From an uncultured bacterium (GTDB lineage: Bacteria; Pseudomonadota; Alphaproteobacteria; Sphingomonadales; Sphingomonadaceae): DNA of 64,000 nucleotides. The position numbers and the translations under genes are program-made. The stretch lies in NCBI GenBank assembly GCA_942636505.2, contig CALOGB020000056.1, forward strand, positions 1-64,000, written 5' to 3'. The notes under the pieces are model-generated. The model worked only from the letters and a program-made list of their open reading frames with translations. It did no database searches and was not told where the DNA came from. Shown piece after piece: positions 34,267-42,482 of this stretch. How positions within the stretch are numbered: the first letter of the stretch is position 1; each line of letters opens with the position of its first letter.

Positions 34267-34653
34267 ATGTCGAAGAACCTCAAGATCATCCCCACCAGCG
34301 ACTACGAGGCCGTCGTTGCCACCGCACAGGCCTATGTCGATGGTCTGCGGGTAGGCGATGCCGACGCCACAATGAGTGCCTTCCACCAGGACGCGGTCAT
34401 GTTCGGCTTCACCAACGGCGAGCTGCTTGGCGGCACCGCGCGAAACCTGCACGGTTTCGTTGCTGAACATGGTGCAGCACCCGACATCAAGACCCGTATC
34501 GACGTCCTTGCGATCACACCGACGACCGCGGTCGTGCGCGTAGACATGGAGAAGGACGCGATCGGCGCGGACTATACCGACTTCCACACGCTGCTGAAGC
34601 AGGACGGCGCGTGGAAGATCGTCGCCAAGACCTACCACCAATACGAGGGCTGA
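34267..34653 (+). CDS. NTF2-like (SnoaL/lumazine-binding type) protein
   Basis: ATG 34267 has AGAAGGAG upstream and is the clear start. The 128-residue protein is a cone-shaped NTF2 fold: an N-terminal helix (DYEAVVATAQAYVDGLRVGDADATMSAFH, in two parts), F-G-F-T-N-G-E, and beta strands ending FHTLLKQDGAWKIVAKTYHQ. Such proteins bind or convert small hydrophobic molecules. It is the first gene of the TetR-regulated row. Confidence 0.82.
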   Translation: MSKNLKIIPTSDYEAVVATAQAYVDGLRVGDADATMSAFHQDAVMFGFTNGELLGGTARNLHGFVAEHGAAPDIKTRIDVLAITPTTAVVRVDMEKDAIGADYTDFHTLLKQDGAWKIVAKTYHQYEG

Positions 34654-34720
34654 GCCCGCACGGCGCGACGTCGATCGACGCCCACTCCAGCGCTGTCTCG
34701 CTTCCGAAATAGGAGCCATC

Positions 34721-35377
34721 ATGGCCAAGGTTTTCATCGTCGGCGCTGCCGGCAAGGTGGGCACACGTCTCACCAGGTTGCTCGCGGCGGAAGGTAAAAC
34801 CGTCCTCGCACTGCACCGCAAGCCAGAACAGGCCGATACGCTAGCTGCAATGGGCGCGACACCGGTCCAAGGCGACCTGACCGCGCTATCCGATGACGCG
34901 CTGGCGGCGCTGATGGCGGACAGTGATGCGGTCGTCTTCGCCGCTGGCGCTGGCGGTGCGGGGATCGAGGTCACCAACGCGATCGACGGTCGCGGCCTTG
35001 AGCGCTCGGTCGCGGCGGCGAAGGCGGCAGGCATTGCGCGCTTTGTCCTCGTCTCAGTGTTTCCCGACGCACTGCGTAGCGGTGATCGGAACGAAGGTTT
35101 CGAAAACTATGCGCGGGTCAAGAAGCTGGCCGACGCCCACCTCGTCGCCAGCGATCTCGACTGGGTAATCGTACGCCCCGGCACGCTGAACGATGACGCC
35201 GGCACTGGCCATGTCCGCGCAGATGCCGCGATCCCCTATGGCGACGTCACACGCGACGACGTCGCGGCGACGCTCGCTGGCATATTGGACCGGCCTGGAA
35301 TTTCGCGCGACATCATCGAGCTGACCGGCGGCGATACGCCGATCGGCGAAGCCCTCGACCGTCTCGCCGCGCGCTGA
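34721..35377 (+). CDS. Atypical SDR, NAD(P)-binding protein
   Basis: The 218-residue protein has a Rossmann start (VFIVGAAGKVGTRLTRLLAAEG), the typical atypical-SDR block DAVVFAAGAGGAG, a VLVSVF strand and a VRPGTLNDD segment. It is most like the NmrA/YwnB group of NAD(P)H-binding proteins, which includes redox sensors and small reductases. A classical YxxxK pair is present only as NYARVKK. It follows the NTF2-like gene by 67 bases. Confidence 0.85.
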   Translation: MAKVFIVGAAGKVGTRLTRLLAAEGKTVLALHRKPEQADTLAAMGATPVQGDLTALSDDALAALMADSDAVVFAAGAGGAGIEVTNAIDGRGLERSVAAAKAAGIARFVLVSVFPDALRSGDRNEGFENYARVKKLADAHLVASDLDWVIVRPGTLNDDAGTGHVRADAAIPYGDVTRDDVAATLAGILDRPGISRDIIELTGGDTPIGEALDRLAAR

Positions 35378-35409
35378 TTCCGTTCCGCATTCCTGAAAGA
35401 TAGCATCCC

Positions 35410-35859
35410 ATGCCGAGCGTCGAACACGCCGCCATCCTCGAACGTGACGCCGACAGCGTCTGGAACGTAGTGAAGCGCTTCGGCGCGATCGCCGACTGGC
35501 ATCTCGCCATCGCAGAGGGCCAGATCGAAGGCGACGTGCCTGATGGCACGCCCGGCTGCGTACGCGTCCTACGCCTGGCCGATGGCGGCACCTTACGCGA
35601 ACGTCTGCTGGCGGTCGACGCGACCAATCGCAGCTTCACCTACCGCTTCGACGACTCACCACTGCCCGTCGACGATTATCATCTCACCGTCTCGCTGGTG
35701 GCGATCACCGGCGAGACGCGCACCTTCATTCGCTGGACCGCGCGGTTCGACGTGCGGCCCGGCCACGACCCGGCCGAACAGGTGGCGATCATCCGTGGCC
35801 TCGTTGCCGGCGGACACGACGCCCTTGGCCATTTCCTGACACAGAAAGCAGCAGCATGA
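35410..35859 (+). CDS. SRPBCC-family (START-like) protein
   Basis: The 149-residue protein shows the SRPBCC helix-grip fold, with the start EHAAILERDADSVWNVVKRFGAIADWH, a central LRLADGGTLRERLLAVDATN and FIRWTARFDV. Family members bind hydrophobic ligands such as polyketides and aromatics. The stop overlaps the OYE start by four bases (ATGA), so they are co-translated and may handle the same substrate. Confidence 0.85.
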   Translation: MPSVEHAAILERDADSVWNVVKRFGAIADWHLAIAEGQIEGDVPDGTPGCVRVLRLADGGTLRERLLAVDATNRSFTYRFDDSPLPVDDYHLTVSLVAITGETRTFIRWTARFDVRPGHDPAEQVAIIRGLVAGGHDALGHFLTQKAAA

Positions 35860-36959
35860 CCGACAATTCGACCCGTACCGACCTGTTCGCGCCCTCCACT
35901 CTTGGTGCACTCGATCTCGCCAACCGCATCGTCATGGCGCCGCTGACGCGTAGCCGCGCTAGCGACGACGGTGTGGTCGGCGAATTGCAGGCGACCTATT
36001 ACGCCCAGCGCGCTGCGGCCGGCCTCATCATCGCCGAGGCCACCAACATCTCCGCGCAGGGCCGCGGCTACGCGCTGACGCCCGGCATCTGGAGCGACGA
36101 ACAGGTCGCAGGTTGGAAGACGGTGACCGACGCCGTCCATGCGGCGGGCGGCAAGATCGTCTCGCAACTGTGGCATGTCGGACGTTTCAGCCACACCAGC
36201 CTGCAACCCGACGGTGCGGCACCGGTCGCGCCATCAGCGATCAAGGCGGAAGGGCCGACCTTCACCGATACCGGCATGCAGGAGGTGTCGACGCCGCGCG
36301 CGTTGGAGACCGACGAGATCCCCGCGCTGATCGCCGACTATGTCCGTGCAGCGGAGAATGCGAAGCGCGCCGGCTTCGACGGGATCGAGGTGCATTCCGC
36401 CAACAGCTATCTGCTCGACCAGTTCATCCGCGACAGCACAAACACGCGCACCGATCGCTACGGCGGTTCGATCGAGAACCGTACGCGGCTGACGCAGGAG
36501 GTGGTCGAGGCGGTTCTCGGCGTGTGGGAAGCGGGTCGCGTCGGCATCCGCCTCTCGCCGACCACGCCCGATGCCGGCAACACGCCGCCCGACAGCAACG
36601 TGATGGCGACCTATGGTCACCTCATCCGCAGCCTCAACCGCTTCGATCTCGGCTATCTCCACTTCGTCGAAGGTGCGACCGGCGGAACGCGCAAACTTCC
36701 GGCGGGCATTGACCTCGACGTGCTACGTGCCGAGTTCGATGGCGCCTACATCGGCAACAATGGCTATGACCTCGACCTCGCGATCGAGCGCCGTGGCGCG
36801 GGCAAGGTCGATGCGGTGGCGTTCGGGCGGCCGTGGATCGGCAATCCCGATCTGGTCGAGCGCCTGCGCATCGGCGCGGACCTGACTGACGCGCCGCACG
36901 AGGCTTATTATGGCGGCGGGGCCAAGGGGTACACCGATTGGCCGACGCTCGCACGCTGA
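35856..36959 (+). CDS. Old Yellow Enzyme-family alkene reductase
   Basis: The 367-residue TIM-barrel flavoenzyme has the usual start LFAPSTLGALDLANRIVMAPLTRSR and the active-site motif GIEVHSANSYLLDQFIRDSTN, in which H and N bind the phenolic or carbonyl oxygen. The catalytic Tyr lies in the later RYGGSIENR and LRLSP-type region. It reduces C=C bonds of enones, maleimides or nitro compounds with NADPH. It is the central enzyme of the TetR row, which suggests a response to electrophiles. Confidence 0.93.
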   Translation: MTDNSTRTDLFAPSTLGALDLANRIVMAPLTRSRASDDGVVGELQATYYAQRAAAGLIIAEATNISAQGRGYALTPGIWSDEQVAGWKTVTDAVHAAGGKIVSQLWHVGRFSHTSLQPDGAAPVAPSAIKAEGPTFTDTGMQEVSTPRALETDEIPALIADYVRAAENAKRAGFDGIEVHSANSYLLDQFIRDSTNTRTDRYGGSIENRTRLTQEVVEAVLGVWEAGRVGIRLSPTTPDAGNTPPDSNVMATYGHLIRSLNRFDLGYLHFVEGATGGTRKLPAGIDLDVLRAEFDGAYIGNNGYDLDLAIERRGAGKVDAVAFGRPWIGNPDLVERLRIGADLTDAPHEAYYGGGAKGYTDWPTLAR

Positions 36960-37044
36960 CGCCGCCCGCCCATCCGACACTTTTGACCCGAACATCGGCC
37001 ACGAGGCGATCACGTCGCGGCCGGCCACCATCGAAGGACAGACC

Positions 37045-37788
37045 ATGAGCCATCTTAGCGACAAGGTCGCGATCGTTACCGGTGCCTCCTCCGGCATCGG
37101 CAGGACCACTGCGCTGGCACTCGCCGCGAATGGCGTGAAGGTGGTCGGCGCCGCGCTCGACCAGGATCAGCTCGACGCGCTCGTCGTCGACATCGAGGCA
37201 GCGGGCGGCACGGTGGCGGTGCGCGTCACCGATGTCGCCGATCGCAAGGACGCAACGGCGCTCGCCGCCTTTGCCAAGGACACTTACGGGACCGTCGACA
37301 TCCTCTTTAACAATGCTGGCCTCATGCTGTTTTCGCAGTGGAGCGATCTCGCGGTCGACGACTGGGACAAGATGATCGACGTGAACATCAAGGGCTATCT
37401 CCACATGATAGCCGGTGTCCTGCCGATCATGCTCGAACAGAAATCAGGCCAGATCCTCAACATGGCGTCGGTCGCCGGGCATCAGGTCGATGCCGGTGCA
37501 GGCATCTACAGTGCAACCAAGTTCTTCGTGCAGGCGATGACGGAGTCGATGCGCAAAGATCTTGGCGTAAATCACGGCATTCGTGCGAGCACGATCAGCC
37601 CAGGCGTCATCAACACCGGTTGGGCTGACAAGGTCAGCGACCCCGCCGGCCGCAAGGTAGCGCAGGAGCTCAACAAGGTCGCGATCTCGCCGGACGACGT
37701 CGCACGCGCAGTGATCTACGCGCTCGATCAGCCGGCGAACGTCACGATCAACGACCTGATCGTCTCTCCCACCAAGCAGGATTGGTAA
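37045..37788 (+). CDS. Classical short-chain dehydrogenase
   Basis: ATG 37045 gives the canonical 247-residue SDR. It starts MSHLSDKVAIVTGASSGIGR, has NNAG in the fourth strand (LFNNAGLM), and the catalytic S-Y-K triad in NMASVAG and GIYSATKFF. It reduces or oxidises a carbonyl/alcohol with NAD(P). A role in finishing the reduction of enone products from the OYE enzyme is plausible. Confidence 0.92.
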   Translation: MSHLSDKVAIVTGASSGIGRTTALALAANGVKVVGAALDQDQLDALVVDIEAAGGTVAVRVTDVADRKDATALAAFAKDTYGTVDILFNNAGLMLFSQWSDLAVDDWDKMIDVNIKGYLHMIAGVLPIMLEQKSGQILNMASVAGHQVDAGAGIYSATKFFVQAMTESMRKDLGVNHGIRASTISPGVINTGWADKVSDPAGRKVAQELNKVAISPDDVARAVIYALDQPANVTINDLIVSPTKQDW

Positions 37789-37880
37789 AAGCCGACGATT
37801 TCCCCGGACAAGGGAGTGTCCACATACGCCAGTCCCATTGCAAGACTGGCCATTTTGCCAAGTCTGCGAGGAGCATTGAA

Positions 37881-38378
37881 ATGAAAAACAAGCCCATCAA
37901 AGCCGCGATATTATTAGCAATCACCCTTGGCCTGAGCACGACTGCTCAGGCTCAAAAACAACCAGTCCAGAAACTAATCTCAAAAGGATCTCCCATGACA
38001 AATCCCACGTATGTGCAGGAATACAAGGCCATTGCCGAGGTTCTCAACAAGTACATTGAGGGGTGCAAGCAAGCGAACAGCAGCATTATGCAGCCGTCGT
38101 TCAACGAAAAGGCGACGATGTACAGCGTGGGTGCGGACGGCGAGCTGGTGGGCGGTGCGATCCCGATCCTGTTCAACGGCGTCGACAAAGATTTTCGCCC
38201 ATCGCCTAATGCGCAGGCTGCTATCGTACGCATCGAGATCGTCGGAACGGCGGCCAGCGCCCGCATCGACGCCAATGACGTTTCAGGCATCTCCTTTACC
38301 GACTTCTTCCATCTTCTGAAGGTCGAGGGGAAGTGGACTGTGATCAGCAAGATCTTTCACACGCACCCGGCGTCGTAA
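37881..38378 (+). CDS. Exported NTF2-like (lumazine-binding type) protein
   Basis: ATG 37881 gives a 165-residue precursor with signal peptide (IKAAILLAITLGLSTTAQAQ, cleavage near AQA). The mature part has an NTF2 fold similar to the protein at 34267: EYKAIAEVLNKYIEGCKQANSSIM, FNEKATMYSVG, and FTDFFHLLKVEGKWTVISK. Some such proteins are putative small-molecule binders. A second in-frame Met (38001 region) could give a cytosolic form. Confidence 0.8.
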   Translation: MKNKPIKAAILLAITLGLSTTAQAQKQPVQKLISKGSPMTNPTYVQEYKAIAEVLNKYIEGCKQANSSIMQPSFNEKATMYSVGADGELVGGAIPILFNGVDKDFRPSPNAQAAIVRIEIVGTAASARIDANDVSGISFTDFFHLLKVEGKWTVISKIFHTHPAS

Positions 38379-38483
38379 CCAACGAGCTCAACGATCGGCC
38401 GGAAACCGGCTTCATCCCGATGACATGCCTCAGATGAACGACCCTGCCGGTTTCTGACCATCAACTACAAGAAAGTGAAAACC

Positions 38484-39503
38484 ATGAGCGCTCCCAGTCA
38501 ACCTTCCGACTCTTCGGCCGGCAGTCCGACAATAGACAACAGTTCTGAGTTCCGCTTGCCCGGCGTCGAGCGCAACACGGCACACTTCCTGCGATCTCTC
38601 GAAGGCGCAACGCCTCTGGAAACGATGATGCCGGCCGAAGCCCGAGCGGCACTGATGGCCGCGCAAGCTGCGCCTCAAGTCGCGCTGTCCGCAGCCGACG
38701 TCAGTGAGAAGACGATCCGTGTCGACGGAGGCGATTTGAATCTGACCATCGTGCGCCCGGCCGGGAGCAACCAGGACATCCTGCCGGCGTTCATGTTCTT
38801 CCACGGGGGCGGCTGGGTGCTGGGCGACTTCCCCAGCCACGAGCGGCTGGTGCGCGACCTGGTGGCAGGGTCGGGCGCCGTGGGCATCTTCGTCGATTAC
38901 GCTCTGTCGCCCGAGGCAGCTTACGGCGTAGCTATTAATCAGGCCTATGCCGCGACCGAATGGGTTGCCAGGAATGGCAAGGAGATCAACGTCGACGGTA
39001 CGCGTCTCGCCGTGGCCGGCAACAGCGCTGGCGGTAACATCGCTGCCGTGATCGCCTTGATGGCCAATGAGAAGGGCGGACCAGCGCTGCGTTCGCAGAT
39101 ATTGCTGTGTCCGGTGACAGATGCGAACTCCGACACGCCGTCGCATCATGAATTCGCCGAAGGCTACTTCCTCACCAAGACCTTGATGTCCTGGTTTTGG
39201 GACAGCTACACGACGGATCCAGACGAACGCAGGCAAATCTACGCATCGCCACTACAGGCTACGTTGGAGCAGCTTAAGGGCTTGCCACCAACTTTGATTC
39301 AGACCGCGGAATTCGATATTCTGCGCGACGAAGGCGAGGCATACGCCCGTAAGCTCGACGCTGCAGGCGTGCCTGTGAGGTCTGTGCGCTACAACGGGAT
39401 GATCCATGATTTTGGCCTTTTGAACGTGATCAGCCATCTGGCAGCTCCCCGTAGCGCTATGGCGCAGGCGGCAAACGAGCTGAGGTTAACCCTAAGCCAG
39501 TAA
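38484..39503 (+). CDS. Alpha/beta hydrolase, HSL-type esterase
   Basis: ATG 38484 is used. The 339-residue enzyme has the HSL-family oxyanion motif MFFHGGGWVLGDF, the nucleophile elbow GNSAGG (Ser), an Asp in EFDILRDEGE and the His in MIHDFGLL. It hydrolyses short-chain or aryl esters. It ends the TetR-controlled row and is followed by a hairpin at 39517. Confidence 0.92.
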   Translation: MSAPSQPSDSSAGSPTIDNSSEFRLPGVERNTAHFLRSLEGATPLETMMPAEARAALMAAQAAPQVALSAADVSEKTIRVDGGDLNLTIVRPAGSNQDILPAFMFFHGGGWVLGDFPSHERLVRDLVAGSGAVGIFVDYALSPEAAYGVAINQAYAATEWVARNGKEINVDGTRLAVAGNSAGGNIAAVIALMANEKGGPALRSQILLCPVTDANSDTPSHHEFAEGYFLTKTLMSWFWDSYTTDPDERRQIYASPLQATLEQLKGLPPTLIQTAEFDILRDEGEAYARKLDAAGVPVRSVRYNGMIHDFGLLNVISHLAAPRSAMAQAANELRLTLSQ

Positions 39504-39516
39504 TCTGAAGGGCAGA

Positions 39517-39543
39517 GACCCGCAGTACTTTAGACTGCAGGTC
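39517..39543. terminator. Hairpin after the esterase gene
   Basis: GACC-c-GCAGT pairs with ACTGC-a-GGTC around a 7-base loop, 13 bases after the stop. There is no T-tract, so it may be a weak or Rho-assisted terminator. Confidence 0.4.
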
Positions 39544-39700
39544 CCAAAACCGACAAAAACGACCTCTGCGGATAAGACAGTAAGTGACGCCGCCCCAGTA
39601 AAACTCGTAGGGCCAGTTCGTTCGTTGAAGCGTGTTCACAGAGGGAAGCCATTCTGGGCCGCTCCCGCTCTCTCAGCCTATCACAATTTACGTGAAGCTC

Positions 39701-40009
39701 ATGTCAGACTCAAATATCCCTACGACGTCAGATACTGCCGTTGAAAACACCGCATTACGCGGATCAACCGTAACGATCGGCTGGGTAGCCACCGCGGCAT
39801 CAGTTTCCATGTACATCGCCTATATCGACCAAATTTCCCGCAACTTGGATGGAGTGAAAGGTTCAGTTATTCAGCCCGCGGCTGCATGTGTCGCAGCAAC
39901 CTTATGGACCCTTTACGGGGCACTCCGTGCCAAGTGGGACTTGCCTTTGGTATGGGCGAACGTTCCAGGTATCATTCTAGCTGCCGCAGCTTTCGTCACC
40001 GCTTTATAG
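39701..40009 (+). CDS. SemiSWEET-like/PQ-loop membrane protein
   Basis: ATG 39701 gives a 102-residue protein with three transmembrane helices. The pattern IGWVATAASVSMYIAYIDQISRNLDGVKG (here in two parts) is followed by QPAAACVAATLWTLYGALRA and PLVWANVPGIILAAAAFVTAL. It matches the bacterial SemiSWEET/PQ-loop family, whose members form dimers that move sugars or related solutes. The acidic D in the first helix, where a Pro-Gln usually lies, is unusual. Confidence 0.78.
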   Translation: MSDSNIPTTSDTAVENTALRGSTVTIGWVATAASVSMYIAYIDQISRNLDGVKGSVIQPAAACVAATLWTLYGALRAKWDLPLVWANVPGIILAAAAFVTAL

Positions 40010-40311
40010 TAATCTGCTGCTCAGCACCCGAGGTTACGCCATGTCTCAAATTCTGAGCATCTAGATTGCCTTTTTAGATTTTGCAAAGAAGGAATCGACT
40101 GGCGGCGATTGAGATGCGTACGGTGGAACTAGGCGAGACCATGTTCATTTACGGTATACCCTGAGTGAGCATGTGGTTTGGACACAAATCCCGTTCGAAC
40201 AGGGTCGGTAACAGCGAAATTAAACACCTCAGTCAGTAGGTCTAGACCCTGCTTGCACACATAGGGATGCGTCTGGCTTAACGGCGCGGATCGAGGAGGC
40301 GGCCTATGCAT
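40010..40311. other. Intergenic stretch with no gene seen
   Basis: About 300 bases between the convergent SemiSWEET-like and zinc-motif genes. There are stop codons in all frames with no protein-like frame, and no clear hairpin. Confidence 0.4.
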
Positions 40312-40755
40312 TTAGAGGGCAATAGTAGGATTCGTCGTCGATGGCAGGAGCGTCGGCACGCATTGCATGTTTGACGCTCGGTTCGCGGCTGCCATGAGAT
40401 CAACGTCAATCAGATCGCGGCAATCGATCCACCATTTGGCGTCAGTGACCCGAAGGCATGCGTTACAGTCGGCGTCGCTATTCAGGTTGATTAGCCCTGC
40501 AAGCCGCTTGGTCCTGATCGCCGACGCCCAGCTGATTTGCCGATCGGTGCCGGTTAGCGGTGCAAGATTAAGGTGTGAGACAGCAGCGCTGCTTACCGCT
40601 GATGCAACGGCTTCCTCTGCTCGCGTTTCCGCAACGAAGCAGTCTCGACAGGTCGTCGTCTTTAGCCATTTGGCTTTCCGTTCCTGCTGGCTTTCAAAGC
40701 CGGTAAGATAGTGAGCCTGCTCGTGACCGCAGGCATGAATGATCCGCTGTTCCAT
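40312..40755 (-). CDS. Zinc-motif protein of unknown function
   Basis: The 147-residue product starts EQRIIHACGHEQAHYLTGF. His/Cys pairs occur here (HACGH) and in TTTCRDCFVAETR, giving a probable zinc site CxH...CxxC. A later block APLTGTDRQISWASAIRTKRL has been seen, as I recall, in plasmid and integrative-element proteins. It may be a small zinc-binding nucleic-acid or protein-interaction module. The C-terminal half is Cys-containing and less regular. Confidence 0.65.
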   Translation of the reverse strand: MEQRIIHACGHEQAHYLTGFESQQERKAKWLKTTTCRDCFVAETRAEEAVASAVSSAAVSHLNLAPLTGTDRQISWASAIRTKRLAGLINLNSDADCNACLRVTDAKWWIDCRDLIDVDLMAAANRASNMQCVPTLLPSTTNPTIAL

Positions 40756-40991
40756 GGTTGAGATGATGGCTGTTCGTGGTTTGTGCGCAACGGCATTGAG
40801 TCAGGGTGAATCGGAATCGCGCTCAGTGGCTGACGACCGAGCCAAATGTAACCTTGACCGGCCAAGCTGGTGCGAGGCCGTCAACGCTTATGAGATCTGA
40901 GCCAACCAACGTACCGATAAACCGGACGCGCTCTTTGACCAAATCTAGCCCAGCGTGGGCACAAGAGCTACCTCCGCATAGTTGGCTGCCT

Positions 40992-41204
40992 TCAAAGGCT
41001 CATCTTGCGTCGTGCCATCTCGAGGAATGCCATATCGCCGATCGGGGCGCGGGGCTCGGCTTTGAATATGTCGGCTAGATCAAGCAGATCCTCGTCGGCA
41101 AGGTCGATGATGGATGTCTCGATCTTTGCAAGGCGTTCGACCGCGCGAACACTGCGATCAGTCAGCCGCTTCCTTTTTGTCTTGAGCATACGCTTTCCTA
41201 CCAT
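40992..41204 (-). CDS. Small hypothetical protein
   Basis: ATG 41204 (MVGKRMLKTKRKRLTD) is preferred; a frame extension to 41237 is possible. The 70-residue protein has a strongly basic head and a helical, acidic tail (IIDLADEDLLDLADIFKAEP). It is divergent from the gene at 41261, with only 56 bases between them. Function is unknown. Confidence 0.5.
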   Translation of the reverse strand: MVGKRMLKTKRKRLTDRSVRAVERLAKIETSIIDLADEDLLDLADIFKAEPRAPIGDMAFLEMARRKMSL

Positions 41205-41260
41205 GAGCACCCTTACCGTCCAGGCTTCCGGATCCACGTATGTCAGCTAAAGGTTGCCGG

Positions 41261-41485
41261 ATGAGCCTATCGCAAACTGAGTCATTTCGTAACGCCGCTG
41301 CCAAAGAACGGTCCGAGGCGGAGCGGTCCTTGCTACCGCTTGTTCGAGCGCGTCATCTTCGATCCGCGGAGGCATGGGACGCGATGGCCGCGCAGGGCGA
41401 GCTTCTTGAGCGTCTGGCGCAAGTGAACGCGGAAACTCGCGAGAAACAGCCTTATCACCGACGACCTTTGGTTGAGAATACGTAG
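41261..41485 (+). CDS. Small helical hypothetical protein
   Basis: ATG 41261 begins MSLSQTESFRNAAAKERSEA. The 74-residue product is a long amphipathic helix (ARHLRSAEAWDAMAAQGELL), probably a coiled coil, with a basic tail. No family is recognised. A repeat of the island follows at 41610-41665. Confidence 0.5.
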   Translation: MSLSQTESFRNAAAKERSEAERSLLPLVRARHLRSAEAWDAMAAQGELLERLAQVNAETREKQPYHRRPLVENT

Positions 41486-41609
41486 GGCCGTGCTTCCGTG
41501 CCGTAATCGCTTGTAGGACCGTCGAGACAGCTGGGAATGTCTGCTTTTTGATGTCGGCGCAAAGAGCCGATCCTTGCATGCGGACCGTCTGCATTTTGGC
41601 AAAAATGGT

Positions 41610-41665
41610 GGAAAGCGGCCCGGCCGTTTTCGGGGAGCGATCGGCGTAAGCGGACGTTCGTTCAG
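41610..41665 (+). repeat. Island hairpin repeat, copy 1
   Basis: GGAAAGCGGCCCGGCCGTT at 41610 is followed by TAAGCGGACGTTCGTTCAG at 41647-41665. The second part recurs at 46291, 49583 and 54522, and a degenerate relative of the whole element is at 2222-2265. This copy lies directly upstream of the HigBA-type operon. Confidence 0.7.
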
Positions 41666-41734
41666 GCTGTGGGGTAGGGGATCAACCAGCCGCTTTCTGG
41701 CGCTCCCCAGTCAGACGGTATGCGCTTGACTAAC

Positions 41735-41749
41735 TACGGGTAACCCGTA
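41735..41749. promoter_or_regulatory. HigA-type operator at the toxin-antitoxin promoter
   Basis: TACGGGT-A-ACCCGTA is a perfect 7-1-7 palindrome 11 bases before the toxin start and directly after TTGACT (41726-41731, possible -35). The antitoxin's helix-turn-helix should bind here and repress the pair. Confidence 0.7.
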
Positions 41750-41760
41750 CATGCTCTGGC

Positions 41761-42102
41761 ATGCAGTCGGTCATCGAAACCAATGCCTACCTTGCGGCGG
41801 CGAAGGACGTTGGCATGAGTGCCGAGGAGCAGCAGATGGTGGTGGACCTGATCGCTGCCAATCCGGAAGCCGGTGAGATCATGCCGGGGTGTGGCGGGGC
41901 CCGTAAGTTACGGGTGGCGCGGCCGGGTGGTGGCAAATCCGGTGGGTACCGGGTCATCACCTATTATGCAGGCATCGATGTGCCGACGTTCCTGCTGACC
42001 GTCTTCGGAAAAAACGAAAAGGCCAACCTCACCAAGGGTGAGCGAAATGCCCTTGCCGCTTTCACCAAGACGCTGACCGACAGCCTTAGGAGGAAAAAAT
42101 GA
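41761..42102 (+). CDS. RelE/HigB-like toxin
   Basis: The 113-residue protein has the RelE/HigB2-like fold: [41 protein letters not shown] and [14 protein letters not shown]. Residues such as K, R, Y in the GKSGGYRVI strand are the expected RNase-type catalytic ones. These toxins cut mRNA on the ribosome. The gene precedes its antitoxin (toxin-first HigBA order) and overlaps it by four bases (ATGA). Confidence 0.9.
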   Translation: MQSVIETNAYLAAAKDVGMSAEEQQMVVDLIAANPEAGEIMPGCGGARKLRVARPGGGKSGGYRVITYYAGIDVPTFLLTVFGKNEKANLTKGERNALAAFTKTLTDSLRRKK

Positions 42103-42383
42103 AGAGTGCCTTCGACAAGATCGCAGCCGGCCTCAGTGATGCTATTGCCCATGCCAACGGGGAAACGGGTCACGCAAGAGTAGCAGCGCCCATCGACGTG
42201 GCTGCGATCCGCAAACGTACGGGCAAGACACAGGATCAGTTTGCCCGCGCCTACCATCTCCCACTGGGTACAGTGCGGGACTGGGAGCAAAGCCGCAGCC
42301 AGCCAGATGCGCCGGCGCGAGTCCTGTTGTCGCTGATCAAAGCCGAACCAGACACCATCGAGCAACTCGTTCAGCGCGCGTAG
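42099..42383 (+). CDS. HigA-like antitoxin with XRE helix-turn-helix
   Basis: The 94-residue protein has a C-terminal [44 protein letters not shown] in two parts. The N-terminal ~35 residues should neutralise the toxin. It overlaps the toxin gene and probably autoregulates through the palindrome at 41735. Confidence 0.9.
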   Translation: MKSAFDKIAAGLSDAIAHANGETGHARVAAPIDVAAIRKRTGKTQDQFARAYHLPLGTVRDWEQSRSQPDAPARVLLSLIKAEPDTIEQLVQRA

Positions 42384-42482
42384 CGTCCTGAACAAGAACG
42401 CAATGACGATGATGTTTGCCAGCAGAACGGCAAAGTGGCGGCAGCGTTCGACACGTGGGCCGGAAGTCATCAAGAGAGCCCT

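Noticed and set aside
40763..40900. 45-codon plus-strand frame starting MMAVRGLCATALSQ
   Set aside because: Short, without domain or clear ribosome site; not enough to support a gene.
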